The position numbers and the translations under genes were made by a program. This document shows, one piece after another, positions 10,854 to 21,542 of a stretch of DNA of 64,000 bases (position 1 is the first letter of the stretch; each line of letters begins with the position of its first letter). The notes under the pieces were generated by a model. It did no database searches. It saw nothing but the letters and a program-made list of their open reading frames with translations, and was not told the origin of the DNA. Source of the DNA: Ceratopteris richardii (Eukaryota; Streptophyta; Polypodiopsida; Polypodiales; Pteridaceae); assembly GCA_020310875.1 (NCBI GenBank), contig CM035412.1:134026773-134090772 (forward strand), read 5' to 3'.

Positions 10854-12228
10854 TGTCCATCAATGCATCATACTCTTCCTGCATAGCTTTCTCCAAATTT
10901 TCCTTACCTTTTGCCTCTTCATATGTAGAAGGATCTTCATCTGCCTTTATCATATAAGCATAATCTTTGGTAGCCAAAAAAGAAGTGTCATAGCTATACC
11001 TTGTAGGTTGCCATTTGTGTCTTGATGACCTTCTGAGTTCTCCACTCCTTGAGGTTTCTGGTTCATCACATTCTCGATCAAATCTTGGAACTTCTTCAAC
11101 TTCAACCTGTACTTCATTGTTCTCCTCCTCATCAAATATCTGAACCTTTGATTTACCTTTCTTTTGATTCACAACTTCTTCATCACCTGCATAAATATTG
11201 ATTGTACCTGCATACCAAGTACCTTGCTCATCAAATGTAACATCTTTAGACACTAGGAATTGTTTTGTGGATGGACTCCACAACCTATATCCCATCTGCT
11301 TATCATCATATCCAATGAACACATATTTTTCAGCTTTAGGTTCCAATTTATGCCTCGATTGTGATGGCACATATGCATATGCCAAACATCCAAATACTTT
11401 GCAATGATCTAGAGTAGCTCTCTTACCCCACCATGCCTCATATGGTGTCATACCCTGCAAAGCTTTACATGGTAACCTATTGACCAAATAAGTAGCTGTG
11501 TTTACAGCCTCAGCCCACAAATAATTAGGGCAATTTTTCTCCTTCATCATTGACCTTGCAAACTCAACAAGAGTTCTATTTCTTCTCTCTGCTACACCAT
11601 TTTGTTGAGGAGAGTACCTGCAAGTAATTTCCCTTTTTATACCTGCATTCCACAAGTAATCATTGAAATCATTAGAGAAATACTCTCCCCCTCCATCTGA
11701 CCTTAGTCTCTTCAACTTATGACCTGTAATTCTCTCTGCATACACATGATAATGTTTAAATGTATTGAATACCTCTGATTTATCTTTGATCACATAGATA
11801 GTGATCCATCTGGTAGCGTCATCAACATAAATCACATAGTACCTTGAACCATTGATACTAAAATCCTTTGATGGTCCCCACACATCTGTGTGTACAATTT
11901 CAAGCTTCTCTGAATACATAAAACCATGCTTGGAATAAGATTGCTTATGAGCCTTACCTAATTGACATGCTTCACATCTGTATGTCATATGTTGACCTGC
12001 AACATTAGGCAACCCAAGCACTGAACCATTGTTAACCATATCTTTGATACCTCTTTCATTGAAATGTTCAAGCCTCTTGTGCCAAAGATCTAACTCAGAG
12101 ATCTTATGTCCTTCATAAGTGAACAAGGCATGACCAACATTGCCTTGGATCTTCAATGTGAACAATCTTCCTTCTTTCTTCCCTAAAACAATCTGTTTAT
12201 ACCCATTGATAGGGTCTTCCATAAACAC
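10828..12228 (-). pseudogene. pol: copia-2 integrase, long intact segment
   Basis: A 466-codon open segment. The HHCC zinc domain (HKRLEHFNERGIKD ... CEACQLGKAH), the catalytic core with TDVWGP, RSDGGGEYF and QNGVAERRNRT (D, D, E all present), the MTPYEAWWGKRATLDHC block and an acidic linker are all visible. The ATG at its start lies inside the GAG-pre-integrase region and is not the natural start. It ends in a frameshift just before RT. It is related to but clearly distinct from copia-1 integrase. Confidence 0.88.
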
Positions 12229-12536
12229 TCCTTCATTAGTGAACCTAACTTCATAACCTTTTCAACAATTTGTCCTACACTTATCAGATTCTTAGGAATT
12301 GTAGGAACATACAAGACCTTACTCAAGAGAGTACTTCCATCCTTGGCCTTCACTCATCCAATTGACTTCACATTGTGCTTTGTGTTGTCACCTGTTTGAA
12401 CTACATGATTAGTTACCTTATTTTCCAAATCAGTCATCACAGCTATGTTACCACTCAGGTGATTACTACACCCTGAGTCAATGTAGAAGACTCTTTGGTC
12501 TTCACTTTGCCTTTCACAAGTTGCATTCATTATCAA
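12229..12536 (-). pseudogene. pol: copia-2 protease and GAG-pre-integrase region
   Basis: Contains the protease motif YIDSGCSNHLSGN and the following SKVLYVPTIPKNLISVG block. A stop codon near 12352 and a one-base deletion near 12262 interrupt it. Confidence 0.85.
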
Positions 12537-12791
12537 TGTTGAGTCCTCCTTCTGATCTGAAGCATAATTGTAGTAGGTATTGTTGTATTGTTGATTTTGG
12601 AATCCTCTACCTGCATTTCTTCCAAAATAACCTCTACTACCTCTACCTCTGAAATTACCTCTTTGATTTCTGCCACCTCTTCCTCTTGAATTAAACTTTT
12701 GATTATATCCACCATTACTCTGAGTATTATGCCAACAATCATTAGCTAAGTGATTTTTCTTACCACAAATCTAGCAAGCTTTGACTCCATC
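12533..12791 (-). pseudogene. gag: copia-2 gag C-terminal half with broken zinc knuckle
   Basis: On the minus strand the Gly/Arg-rich end of gag is readable. The zinc knuckle keeps C, C, H and C in CX2CX4HX4C spacing, but the codon after the first Cys is TAG (about 12770). The segment ends at the gypsy-A LTR; the frame resumes at 22078. Confidence 0.82.
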
Positions 12792-12795
12792 TTTG
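12792..12795. repeat. Target site duplication of gypsy-A, left copy
   Basis: TTTG precedes the left LTR and is repeated at 22074-22077. A 4-bp duplication is unusual; a 5-bp TTTGT with one base lost is also possible. Confidence 0.7.
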
Positions 12796-13326
12796 TGTTA
12801 AACGCACGTTGCCGTCACAGGCACGTTTAAACTCTTTCGGGTTCTTGGGGGTGGTAGGGGTCTGCTAATCAGAGGCCCTATGGCTTAATTTTCCCAATTA
12901 ATGCATTTACGTCGTAGTACATCAACACTCAAAAAAACTCTGCATACAAATTAATATCAATCCTCTATTCCATTCTATCATAGAATTACTGTTCGTACTC
13001 AGGTTAAAGCTTTCTCAGTACACCGCGCCAAAGCTATTCATTACCGTAATATAGGCTTACGCTTTCGAACTTAATGGAACTGTACTACCCACAATTAATG
13101 TAATCAAACAGAGACAAGAAACAACAATACTCAGAATTCTCAAACAATGCACCATGGCAACTTCACAGAATACAATCGCCCAGACAGACAGTCTGGCGAT
13201 CCTCCTGATCGTTACCGAAGCGTCCTTTCATTAGATTATAAATAGTTACAACTCTTCGCAACGACCTTTTGGTTCGTGCGGAATACAAAAAGTAGAGAAT
13301 TACAAATGCCAATCTGGCGGCTTACA
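12796..13326 (-). repeat. gypsy-A 3' LTR (left)
   Basis: 531 bp, TGTTAAACG...GGCTTACA on the plus strand, matching 21543-22073 end to end. A TATAAATAG motif lies on the plus strand at about 13238, opposite to the coding direction; on the minus strand no good TATA box is seen. Confidence 0.93.
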
Positions 13327-13327
13327 C

Positions 13328-13356
13328 TGGCACGCACGGTGGACTTGAACCCGTAG
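13328..13356 (+). other. tRNA-3'-end complement abutting the 3' LTR of gypsy-A
   Basis: After one spacer base the plus strand reads TGGCACGCACGGTGGACTTG and then AACCCG. The minus strand therefore has a T-loop-like GGGTTCAAGTCC and ends GTGCGTGCCA, as a tRNA 3' end would. It occupies the place where the polypurine tract is expected and looks like a second, oppositely oriented PBS. Its tRNA identity is not recognised. Confidence 0.5.
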
Positions 13357-13367
13357 TGATACAAAAT

Positions 13368-15491
13368 TTATGACTCTTCTAGTATACCCTGAATATACAT
13401 TGTTCGGGCTAATTTGAATGTTCTGGCAATTTTTTGATTCAGTGAGTCCAACATCTTTTTTAGGGTCTCCGGTTCCACGAGCTGAGCATCAGTTCTAACT
13501 GAACTTGCCGCAATTACTTGACTCATCAAAATTTCAGCTTGGGTCTACAAAAAGGCCTCTTGCAGGTAAAAATCATTTGCAAGGGCTGCGTCACAGCTCA
13601 ACTTCATGTCTTGAATTTGTTTATCAATTCTAGGTAATCTTTCTGCTTGACAACCAAGATGCTTTTCTCTTCTTTCCAGTTTGTGTGATTGATATTGAAT
13701 GGTCTGGTAATAGGCATCTCGTTCCCTTTGAATCGCTGGAATCTCTTTTTGGAGTTGAGCGGTTAACGTCATCTGCGTTATAAGAGCAAAATTTGCTTCA
13801 AACAGGTTTGCATTTGCGAACTGGAGTTTTGTATTGGTTTGCTTTATTAAATTTGTCATTTCCTGTCCTTTCTGCACGACTTCATCCAACTGTATTCTAG
13901 TTTCTTGCAACAAGTTTCCCAATGCTATACGATCATCCTCTCTATCTTGGGCTAACTATTTTAGCTAGATAATTTCTGCATCAGCAACACTTAATAAATC
14001 ATCTTTGGTTTGTATTTTAGCTAAGGCAGCATCTCTCTGGCTGATCAACAATTCCTGGTCAGCAACTCTAGCATGGAGCTGTTTAATCTGTTCGTGTAAA
14101 GCGTGGTTTTTTGCTTTTACTGCATCCAGTTCTTCTTGTAATGGAATAATATCTGCTTCCAATACATCCACTTTGTGTTGTAATTCGTGGTGGATATTGT
14201 CAGTAAATTCCTTCATCTGTTTTGGTAGTTGTTATGACAATTGTATCAACATATGACCCATGGATGCGAGCTCAGTAAACATAGGAATTGAAGGAAACAG
14301 AAGAGGAGGAGGTGGTTGAGATGAAGAGGCTGTCAAGAGGTGATGGGAAGAGGGTGGAGAATAGTTAGGTGAAGAGGATGAGGAATCCGATGCTTCAGGG
14401 ACAATAGGTGGAATGGGGACAATGGGCTCGACCAGAGGTACTGTTGGAGGAATGGATATAAGAGTGGTGGGGACCAATACAATTCCAGTAGGCTGCTACG
14501 TATTCACGTCCTTTCTGGCAACAACAGAATCCACTGCTGCAATCACTTCTTCGAAAATTTCTACAACCATGACTTGCACATCTTCTTTGGATTGATGCTG
14601 AGACTCCTCTCGAGAAGAAACTGCATCAGATTTGGTGTTAGAAACACTTTGTTGTTGCTGCTTATCCGTAGAAGATTGACCAGAAGACTTCACATGTATT
14701 GAAGTAGCTGTGTCGTGAAAGGTCTCTTCCTCATGTCCGGCGGTGGAGCCTTGTACTTGACTCTTAGATGGGCTTATCCGTCTGCGTTTTTGGTGGAGAA
14801 GCTGAAAAAGGTCTTCATCATCCTCTTCGATATCTTCAAGTATTTGAGCAGATTCCTCATGATATAAGATTGGAGCGTTTGGAGGCGGTTGCGCTGCTTG
14901 GAGGGCCGGAAAGAGAAATGTTAGGATGTGAGGAAGAGGGGAACACGGAGATCTCCTTTGTTAACATGCTTAATGACCGTAACACATTCACAGTGAATGC
15001 GCCGGAAATAGTAAGAAGCAAAATTGACAGGCTCTCTAGCAGCCATGTCAATCATTGAGTAGAACGGGCGAGAAATCCCATAAGTGCGTTTCTGTAAGTT
15101 CAGTATGGCTACTAAAAATTGAAGGGCGGTCTGTTCAGGATCAGGGCGACAGAGTATGGCATACTCATTCGATGAGTGCCTTGGGAACAATTCAATCATA
15201 GTAGCGATCGCAAGGTTAGGACCATTCTCTCGTCCTTTCAGAGAGTCGAAAAGCGGCAACAAATGACTGTAAGGTGATTACGGCACGAGATGGCAAACAC
15301 GTAATAGGCCAACTCTGCTCTGTAGCAGGTGTGGCGGCAATAGCAGCGATAATTTGAACATAATATGGATGACACTCCACTGAATGCCAAGGCAATTCAG
15401 CAAAGTTGGACAAACCTCGGACACGCAAGAATTCACTCACGTCCTGAGGGAGTCCATCACAGAAGGTAGCAAAATTTGCTAAAGCTTCCAT
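13368..15491 (-). pseudogene. gypsy-A extra ORF downstream of pol (globular N-terminus, Pro/Ser linker, coiled coil)
   Basis: A decayed gene on the same strand as pol. The likely start is the ATG at 15491 (MEALANFATFCDGLPQDVSE...). About 200 residues look globular, with a frameshift near 15240 and a stop near 14921. An acidic and Gln/Ser-rich stretch and a Pro/Ser-rich segment (14232-14477) follow. Two long heptad-rich segments come next (13965-14216 with ELDAVKAKNHALHEQIKQLH; 13545-13922), then a stop at 13368. Several single stops separate the pieces, but the frames line up into one gene of about 700 codons. No transmembrane segment, protease or envelope motif is seen. Function unknown. Its layout resembles the 1440-aa ORF of gypsy-F. 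Confidence 0.6.
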
Positions 15492-15855
15492 GATCCGCAC
15501 GCGAAGTAGCACGAATACACAGTGAATATAGAAAGCACAAAGCACACAAAACACGCAGACACAATAGCGATTAAGAGTGAAAAGAAGAAGATTAAGTAGA
15601 AACTTGGCAACGGGAGGCGATCAAAAATGCTAATCATCGTGTGGTGTTGAGATGATAGCCCTCATAACTATGGTGTGCATGCATGAGCAGATCGATAATA
15701 CATGGCGGCTTTTAATCATAATTAGATATCAAAACGAGGATATTTACAGGCTTATTCAGCTAACACACAAAAAAATAAAAAGAAAGTAAATAACACGCGG
15801 GAAAACGGAGAACACGTCAACGAGAATCACGTGCTTAATGATACGGTCGCAACTT
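15492..15855. other. Spacer between gypsy-A integrase and extra ORF
   Basis: 364 bases, AT-rich, with no ORF of note. It may hold the leader or splice acceptor used to express the downstream gene; I see no decisive signal. Confidence 0.4.
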
Positions 15856-16950
15856 TCAACCATTGATCATTTTAGGAAGAGGAATTTTGGTCAAAGTAGT
15901 CAACCAAAAAGTAGCTGGGCCCACTTGTTCACTAATCCGGTAAGGGCCAAACCATCGTAATTTGAATTTTCCAACCGCACGATTTGATTTAGCATTATAG
16001 AATAACACAAGCTGTCCCATCGAAAATACTGGAGTTTTGAGATATCTATCATGGGTACGAGCTTGCCGCAATTGTACTTCTTGAAGAACTAGTAAACTTT
16101 CCCAGCGATGTTCATCCAAGTCTCTGAGTGCTTCCAACCTAAATGGCAAAGAGTCTTCAGGTAACAATTTTTGAGAGATGGCCACACGTAAGCTTAGTAC
16201 TACAAGTTCCATTGGTGCAATTGCTTCCAGCCCATAAGCAAGCTTGAAAGGAGTCAGTCTGGTTGCTACTTTGTATGTAGTTCGGTATGCCCATAATACT
16301 GCAGGTAGTAACTGATCCCATCTTTCTGGTGATTCCATAATCAGTTTACGAAGCATAGTCAACAACATTTTGTTTGTACTCTCAGCTAAGCCATTAGCAC
16401 GAGGATAATACGGTGAACTGAATTTATGCAGAATCTGAAAAGTGTGTGTGAGCACTCGCATTAAATTATTAGCAAACTGTGTTCCTTGGTTAGTGACAAG
16501 TTCCAAAGGTAATCCATAATGTGGGAATACGTCTTTCATCAGACATTTTGCCACCGAAACAGCTGTGGTGGACCATAAGGCCCAAGCTTCTGCCCATCTG
16601 GTAGCATAATCTGTACATGTTAGAGTGTAGCGATTGTTGCTAAGGATTGATGGGGGTGTGATTGGTCCAATAAAATCAAGACCCCATTTCTGAAAAGGTT
16701 CTAAAGGTAATACAGGTTGTAGAAGAAAGAAGTGACGTTGTAAAGGTTGTCCAGATCGCTGACAAGTGTCACACTACTGCACAAATTGAGCCACATCTTT
16801 ATACATAGTAGGCCACCAGAGCCCACTTTGCAAAATTTTTCGGTGCGTTAAATCTGCTGCAAAATGTCCACCGGAAGGTATTGAATGTGCCATAGCAATA
16901 ACAGAATTTGCTTCATGTGGTGGAATACAGCGAAGCAAGACCCCAGTGTG
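15856..16950 (-). pseudogene. pol: gypsy-A integrase
   Basis: A single HHCC zinc domain (HSIPSGGH ... CDTCQ, with an in-frame stop right before CDTCQ near 16775). The catalytic core follows with WGLDFIGP (first Asp) and ESTNK in NGLAESTNK (catalytic Glu). The position of the second catalytic Asp reads LVTNQGTQF, i.e. Asn. The C-terminal part (FGPYRISEQVGPATFWL) ends at a stop near 15856 with no chromodomain. The catalytic substitution and the stop indicate a dead enzyme. Confidence 0.85.
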
Positions 16951-17634
16951 ATCCATATAATACAACTGTCTGGCAATCAACCGGAATCTGCGACTGTAAA
17001 CTGCAATTTTTTGACGCATAGCAGGAGAAGTTTGAGGAGGAATACATCCATCAGTAAGAAAGGTTAATAACTGATCATAGTAGGTAGGTGTCACAGGAGG
17101 TTCTGTAGATTCGTCACGAGTTGGTTCAGTAATGTAAATTGCTGGTGTGGTGTCATCAATGCCCACCGGAGCTTCACCGGAATCTAATCGAGAGAGGAAA
17201 TCTGCTAATGCATGTGCAGTGCCGGGTCGATGAATCACTTCATAATCGAATTCTTGTAATAATAGAACCCATCGTGCCAAGCGACCACCTAAATGCTCCT
17301 ACCGAACTAGATATACTAGTGCAACATGATCGACATGAAAGGTGAATTTTCGGCCTAACAAATAATGCCGAAATTTCTTTACAGAATACACCAAACCGAG
17401 ACATTCTCTTTCAGTGACTGAATAATTCCTTTCCGTAGGAGCGAGTCGACGACTTGCGTAATAGACAAGCGTGAACCACTTATCAGATTGTTGCACTAAA
17501 ACACTTCCAATTGCTATGTCTGAAGCATCGACGAAGACGTGGAATGGGCGTTCCCAATCTGGGGTTTGCAAAATTGGGGCCTGAGTCAATAATTCTTTTA
17601 AACGATCAAAGGCAGTTTGACATTCTGGGTCCAT
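16951..17634 (-). pseudogene. pol: gypsy-A RNase H and connection region
   Basis: RNase H features are HVFVDASDIAIGSVLVQ, YASRRLAPTERNYSVTERECLGLVY and HRPGTAHALADFLSRL. A stop at about 17297 divides it. It degrades RNA in the RNA/DNA hybrid during reverse transcription; here it is non-functional. Confidence 0.85.
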
Positions 17635-18493
17635 TCAAACTATCGTGGAGTGCTCGTCATGAGTCGATTAAGTGGTGTATCGAGATGAGCTAACCACTGT
17701 AAATGGCGACCATGCCACCGGATTTGACCTAGGAGGCGCATTACTTCTTTCGGTGCGGTAGGCACAGGTGCTTCCAACATAGCTGCAACTTTATCTGGAT
17801 CAACTTGTATGCCTTGTGCAGAAATAATATGGCCAAGGAGTTTACCACAAGAAACCGCAAAGAAAGATTTGGTCGGGTTCAAGCAAAGTCGGTATTCGCG
17901 GCATTTCTCAAAACAACACCGTAAATGATACAAGTGTGCCACAATCTTACTGAATAAAGAAAAGTCATCTAGGTATACTTGCATAAAAGAGGTGAGGTAG
18001 GGAGAAAAAATTTCTTGCATACAACGTTGAAAGGTGCTAGGAGCATTTCTTAACCCAAGCCAAATGACTGTACAAGCATAAACACCCCAATTCATAATAA
18101 ACGTTGTTTTCAGTATATCTTGCTCAGCCATTCGGACCTGGTTATAACCACTATAACCATCGAGAAATGAATACATTTCATGCCCAGCCACTCTGTCCAG
18201 CATTGTGTCAAGAAATGGAAGAGGAAATGGATCAGGTACCGTGGCTGCATTCAATTTCTGGTAATCTACACATATTCAGAGCTGCTTGTTTTTCTTTGGT
18301 ACGATCACGATCGGGGAATCCATTCAGCGTGCTCAATGGGTACAATGAATCCTACCTTTAATAGGCGATCAAGTTCTGCTTTGACCTGTGCTGCATAGTT
18401 GGGATTCATTCGGTAAGTGGGTTGTTTAATTGGCTTTGCTTCTGGTTTAAGCACGACTCGATGTTGATAGATCCGAGGATCCAGACCCTTCAT
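17635..18493 (-). pseudogene. pol: gypsy-A reverse transcriptase
   Basis: The N-terminal block (YRMNPNYAAQVKAELDRLL, VGFIVPIEHAEW) is in one frame. A frameshift near 18305 and a stop near 18268 come before LNAATVPDPFPLPFLD. The fingers/palm motifs FLDGYSGYNQVRMAEQD and the active site VYLDDFSLFS (YLDD) are intact, as is KLLGHIISAQGI. The frame is interrupted at about 17638 before RNase H. The region 18494-18722 continues upstream in broken frames. Confidence 0.88.
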
Positions 18494-18722
18494 ATCGCAG
18501 TAATCCTAGGCAAAACATCAGACAACTCATGCAAGAGTCTGATCAAATCTTCTTGAAATTCCTCAGACAATCCAGCCTTCATGTTAACATGACGCGGGTT
18601 ACTATCATTACCCAAATTGTAGGTGACTAACTGGTCTTCCGGGACAGAATTGACGAGGTTTCACCGGATCGTCAGTTGACTGTAAAAGGTGATGCAGAGT
18701 AGCTTTATCCATAGCATCAGTA

Positions 18723-19634
18723 TCATCTGTATCTGCCTCTCCGGTTACGGGAACAACTGTACATGTTGCCGAACTCCAGGTGTTCACTACTGATTGCAGG
18801 GTCTATAGTACCTAAGGAAATCAGATCTTCATTGTGTTTCAGAAATGCTTCTTCTTCATCGTCAGATAAGCCATCCAACATGTGGACCGGCTCTGCTACA
18901 TATGGTCTGGCAGGAAGTTCACAGGGTTGAATAGCATCCAATTTGACAACATATTTACGGTGATTGTCTTTGAAAGTCAGTTCTTGCGCTGACCAATCCT
19001 GTATAACCTTAGCCTGTTTCAACCAGGGTCGGCCGAAAAGAAGATTATAATCGAGACTGGACTCCGGTAGTTCTAAGACTACAAAGGTCATCTTAAATGT
19101 TGTACCCTGCAAAGTGATCGGGACACTCCGTACGAGTCCCACCGGATGGACTCGGGATTGGTCGGCCATTCTTACAAAAAATTGGACACCTAACTTCTTG
19201 CAAAGAGCTGCAGTGGCTATATTTATACTGGAACCACCATCATTTAGTACTTGAGTAATTTTGTGATTCTTGTGCCATACCGTAATTAAGGGGACTGCAT
19301 GATCCACCGTAGAGTCAGCTTCCGGTTGGATTGTGGAAGTTGCCGGAGTACTGAGAGATCTAGGACTAAGCTGTTGCTGGAATTGTTGCCGAACTCCGGG
19401 CACCAAGGCAAGTAGCTGTTCCAAGGGAAGTGTAATTGAGGCCTTAGAGAGAATATCCCATACCTGATCTATTGGAATTGCACTCTTCACTGGTTCCGAT
19501 GATGATTCTCCTGTGACTGGGGTACAATCTTGTTCCTGCGCTCCTACCTTTGGGAGTGGAACTTGTGTCACCGGAACTGGATCAGGGAACACCGTAGGCT
19601 CTTTGGTGGTCCATTGGCTAGCCTTGTTATACAT
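18723..19634 (-). pseudogene. pro: gypsy-A protease region
   Basis: A retroviral-type aspartic protease with the motif LNDGGSSINIATAALCKKLG (D-G-G variant, common in plant Tat/Athila elements) and, later, YNLLFGRPWLKQ. Pro-rich linker precedes it. The visible ATG at 19634 is internal: upstream homologous sequence is interrupted by a stop at about 19636. Confidence 0.82.
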
Positions 19635-20804
19635 TCTCTATTGTTCACGGATGCCAGGTTCAAACACCTCTGCTGCTGGTTGCAACTGCTTACCAGATCT
19701 TGTTTGAATCACTGCTGCTTGAGTTTCCACTGGTGAAATATAGACCATATTGGTCATTGGGTTCTGACGTTCTTTCTTTCTTTGATCATATTCGGCTGCA
19801 TCCTTACAGAATCTTTGGATGTGACCAATCTCACCACAAAAGTGACATCGAGGTGGTGGCAGAGAACTATTCTCCGTTGATGTACTGGCCTGCCATCGAT
19901 TTGCATTGAAGTTGGTATTCCGCTATCCCCGGTAATTTCGGTATCCTTGCTGTTGATTGTTTCGCATCTGCGCCGGCACGTAGTGAGTAGCTGGCTGCCC
20001 TGGTTCTTGTATAATGGCATTTATAGTTTCTTGTCCCTGCATTTTGGCGTTATACACACAATTTTCAGTGGAATGTTCGGTGGTATTGCAAATAGCGCAA
20101 TACATCTGATTAAGGGCACAAGTAGCATTGGTATGCCCTGGATTTTTACATTTAGTGCAGTACATGTGTTTAGTCGAATCTTCTGCAATATTTCTATTGG
20201 ATTTCAGCCATTCTAAGTCTTTAGTGAATTCTCCAACCTTATGCTCTAGTTGCAGGGCCATCGCTATAACAACATCCAGTGTCATAGCTCCCACACAGCG
20301 AATGATCATGATTTGTTTAAGCTGTGGGGTCAAACCATTAATGAACCACTAAGTTATGACATCATGCGGTAAATTAGCATGTGCCGAAGGCGATTGTCTT
20401 AAATGAGTTCTAAATAATGTGGCATATTCCTGCACAGTCTGATGCGTCTTCTATCTATTGTTCTGCAAGTAATCAAAAATTTCGGCAGGGTTCTTCTTCA
20501 GCCGGAACCTCTGCAAAAACGCATCCCTTACCGCCTCATAGGTGACAAAATGATTGATATCATACTCTGTTAACCACCTCGCTGCTTCATTGACTAATGT
20601 AGACTGGAATATGATGGCCTTGTATGCCGGATCGGGTGGATGGTTTAGCACTGCATAACTTATTTCAAAGGTGCATACATGGGCATCAGGATCATCACCT
20701 GGAAATCCACCGAACTTTGTGTATGTTACTCCTGTTGGAACCGGTCGAGGTGGAAGTGGCTGTTGCTGTTGCTGCTGTTGTTGTTGTTGTTGTTGTCCAC
20801 TCAT
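19635..20804 (-). pseudogene. gag: gypsy-A gag with three zinc knuckles and poly-Gln N-terminus
   Basis: Starts MSGQQ with about 14 consecutive Gln (CAA/CAG run, 20760-20796). The retrotransposon gag core follows (FPGDDPDAHVCTFEISY ... AFLQRFRLKKNPAE). Stops occur at 20448-20450, about 20350 and 19922. Zinc knuckles are CTKCKNPGHTNATC, CAICNTTEHSTENC and CHFCGEIGHIQRFC. The start ATG overlaps the stop of the upstream ORF (ATGA). Confidence 0.85.
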
Positions 20805-21457
20805 GGTGCTAGTGGTGGTACTGTTACTATCTCCTGAGTTCTGAGGAGGTGTTTCCGGTCCTTCAGAGTCTGTATGGTTAGTCTGCTCACCTCCGGTTCA
20901 AAAATAGCGTTCAATCTCTTACGGATTTCCAAATCGAAGAGCCTATCCTCTTCTTTGGTATCAAACGTAGGCAAGCTTACCCCAAACAGTGGTGTCCAGA
21001 ATGAAGATTCACCACGAAGTATCACACTGTCACCGGAAAACTGTAAATTCCCTGCAACTGGTACCGAATTGTCACCGGAATTAGTCAAACTTTCCCCAAA
21101 CCAGGGTATTCTTTCACCTTTAATAATCTCTTTGGGCAAGACACCTCTATCCTCAGACGAATTCGAATCCTGACTAGACGGTGTCGAGTCAACTGCACAC
21201 TGCATCCCTGTAGACTCTGTAGTTACTGTACCTTCTGCAAATTGTGTCGAAATCACACCGAAATCTACCGGAATTGCAGTATGTTCCACCGGAATGGTAC
21301 CGGAATCACTTCTAACGTGCTTTGCTTCTTCTACGACTGGGCTTAACCAATCTATGCTTTTGCCTCCTGGGGGTGTCCTTAACAAATTTGGTACCAGCCA
21401 AGGCTGTCGGTCTCTCCTGTACTTCAGATACGACTCGCCAGACCAAGTAACCGGCAT
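20801..21457 (-). CDS. gypsy-A 218-aa ORF between PBS and gag
   Basis: Intact ORF starting MPVTWSGESYLKYRRDRQPW, 84 bases after the PBS, and ending in an ATGA overlap with gag. It is rich in Ser/Thr/Glu with a charged C-terminal helix (RLFDLEIRKRLNAIFEPEVS). No domain is recognised. It may be a true upstream gene reached before gag by reinitiation, or an N-terminal extension of gag in another frame. That it stays open while gag has several stops may be chance. Confidence 0.5.
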   Translation of the reverse strand: MPVTWSGESYLKYRRDRQPWLVPNLLRTPPGGKSIDWLSPVVEEAKHVRSDSGTIPVEHTAIPVDFGVISTQFAEGTVTTESTGMQCAVDSTPSSQDSNSSEDRGVLPKEIIKGERIPWFGESLTNSGDNSVPVAGNLQFSGDSVILRGESSFWTPLFGVSLPTFDTKEEDRLFDLEIRKRLNAIFEPEVSRLTIQTLKDRKHLLRTQEIVTVPPLAP

Positions 21458-21523
21458 ATATCACCTTTGCAACACTTGCGTACTACTCTACCTTACTGTC
21501 GATTCACGTGGTCGTGAGTTCGA

Positions 21524-21541
21524 TTCCCACAGACGGCGCCA
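21524..21541 (-). promoter_or_regulatory. gypsy-A PBS
   Basis: On the minus strand TGGCGCCGTCTGTGGGAA, one base from the 5' LTR. Complementarity to a tRNA-like 3' half continues through a T-loop (TTCGATT with near-perfect stem) to about 21507, much longer than the usual 18 bases. Confidence 0.85.
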
Positions 21542-21542
21542 G

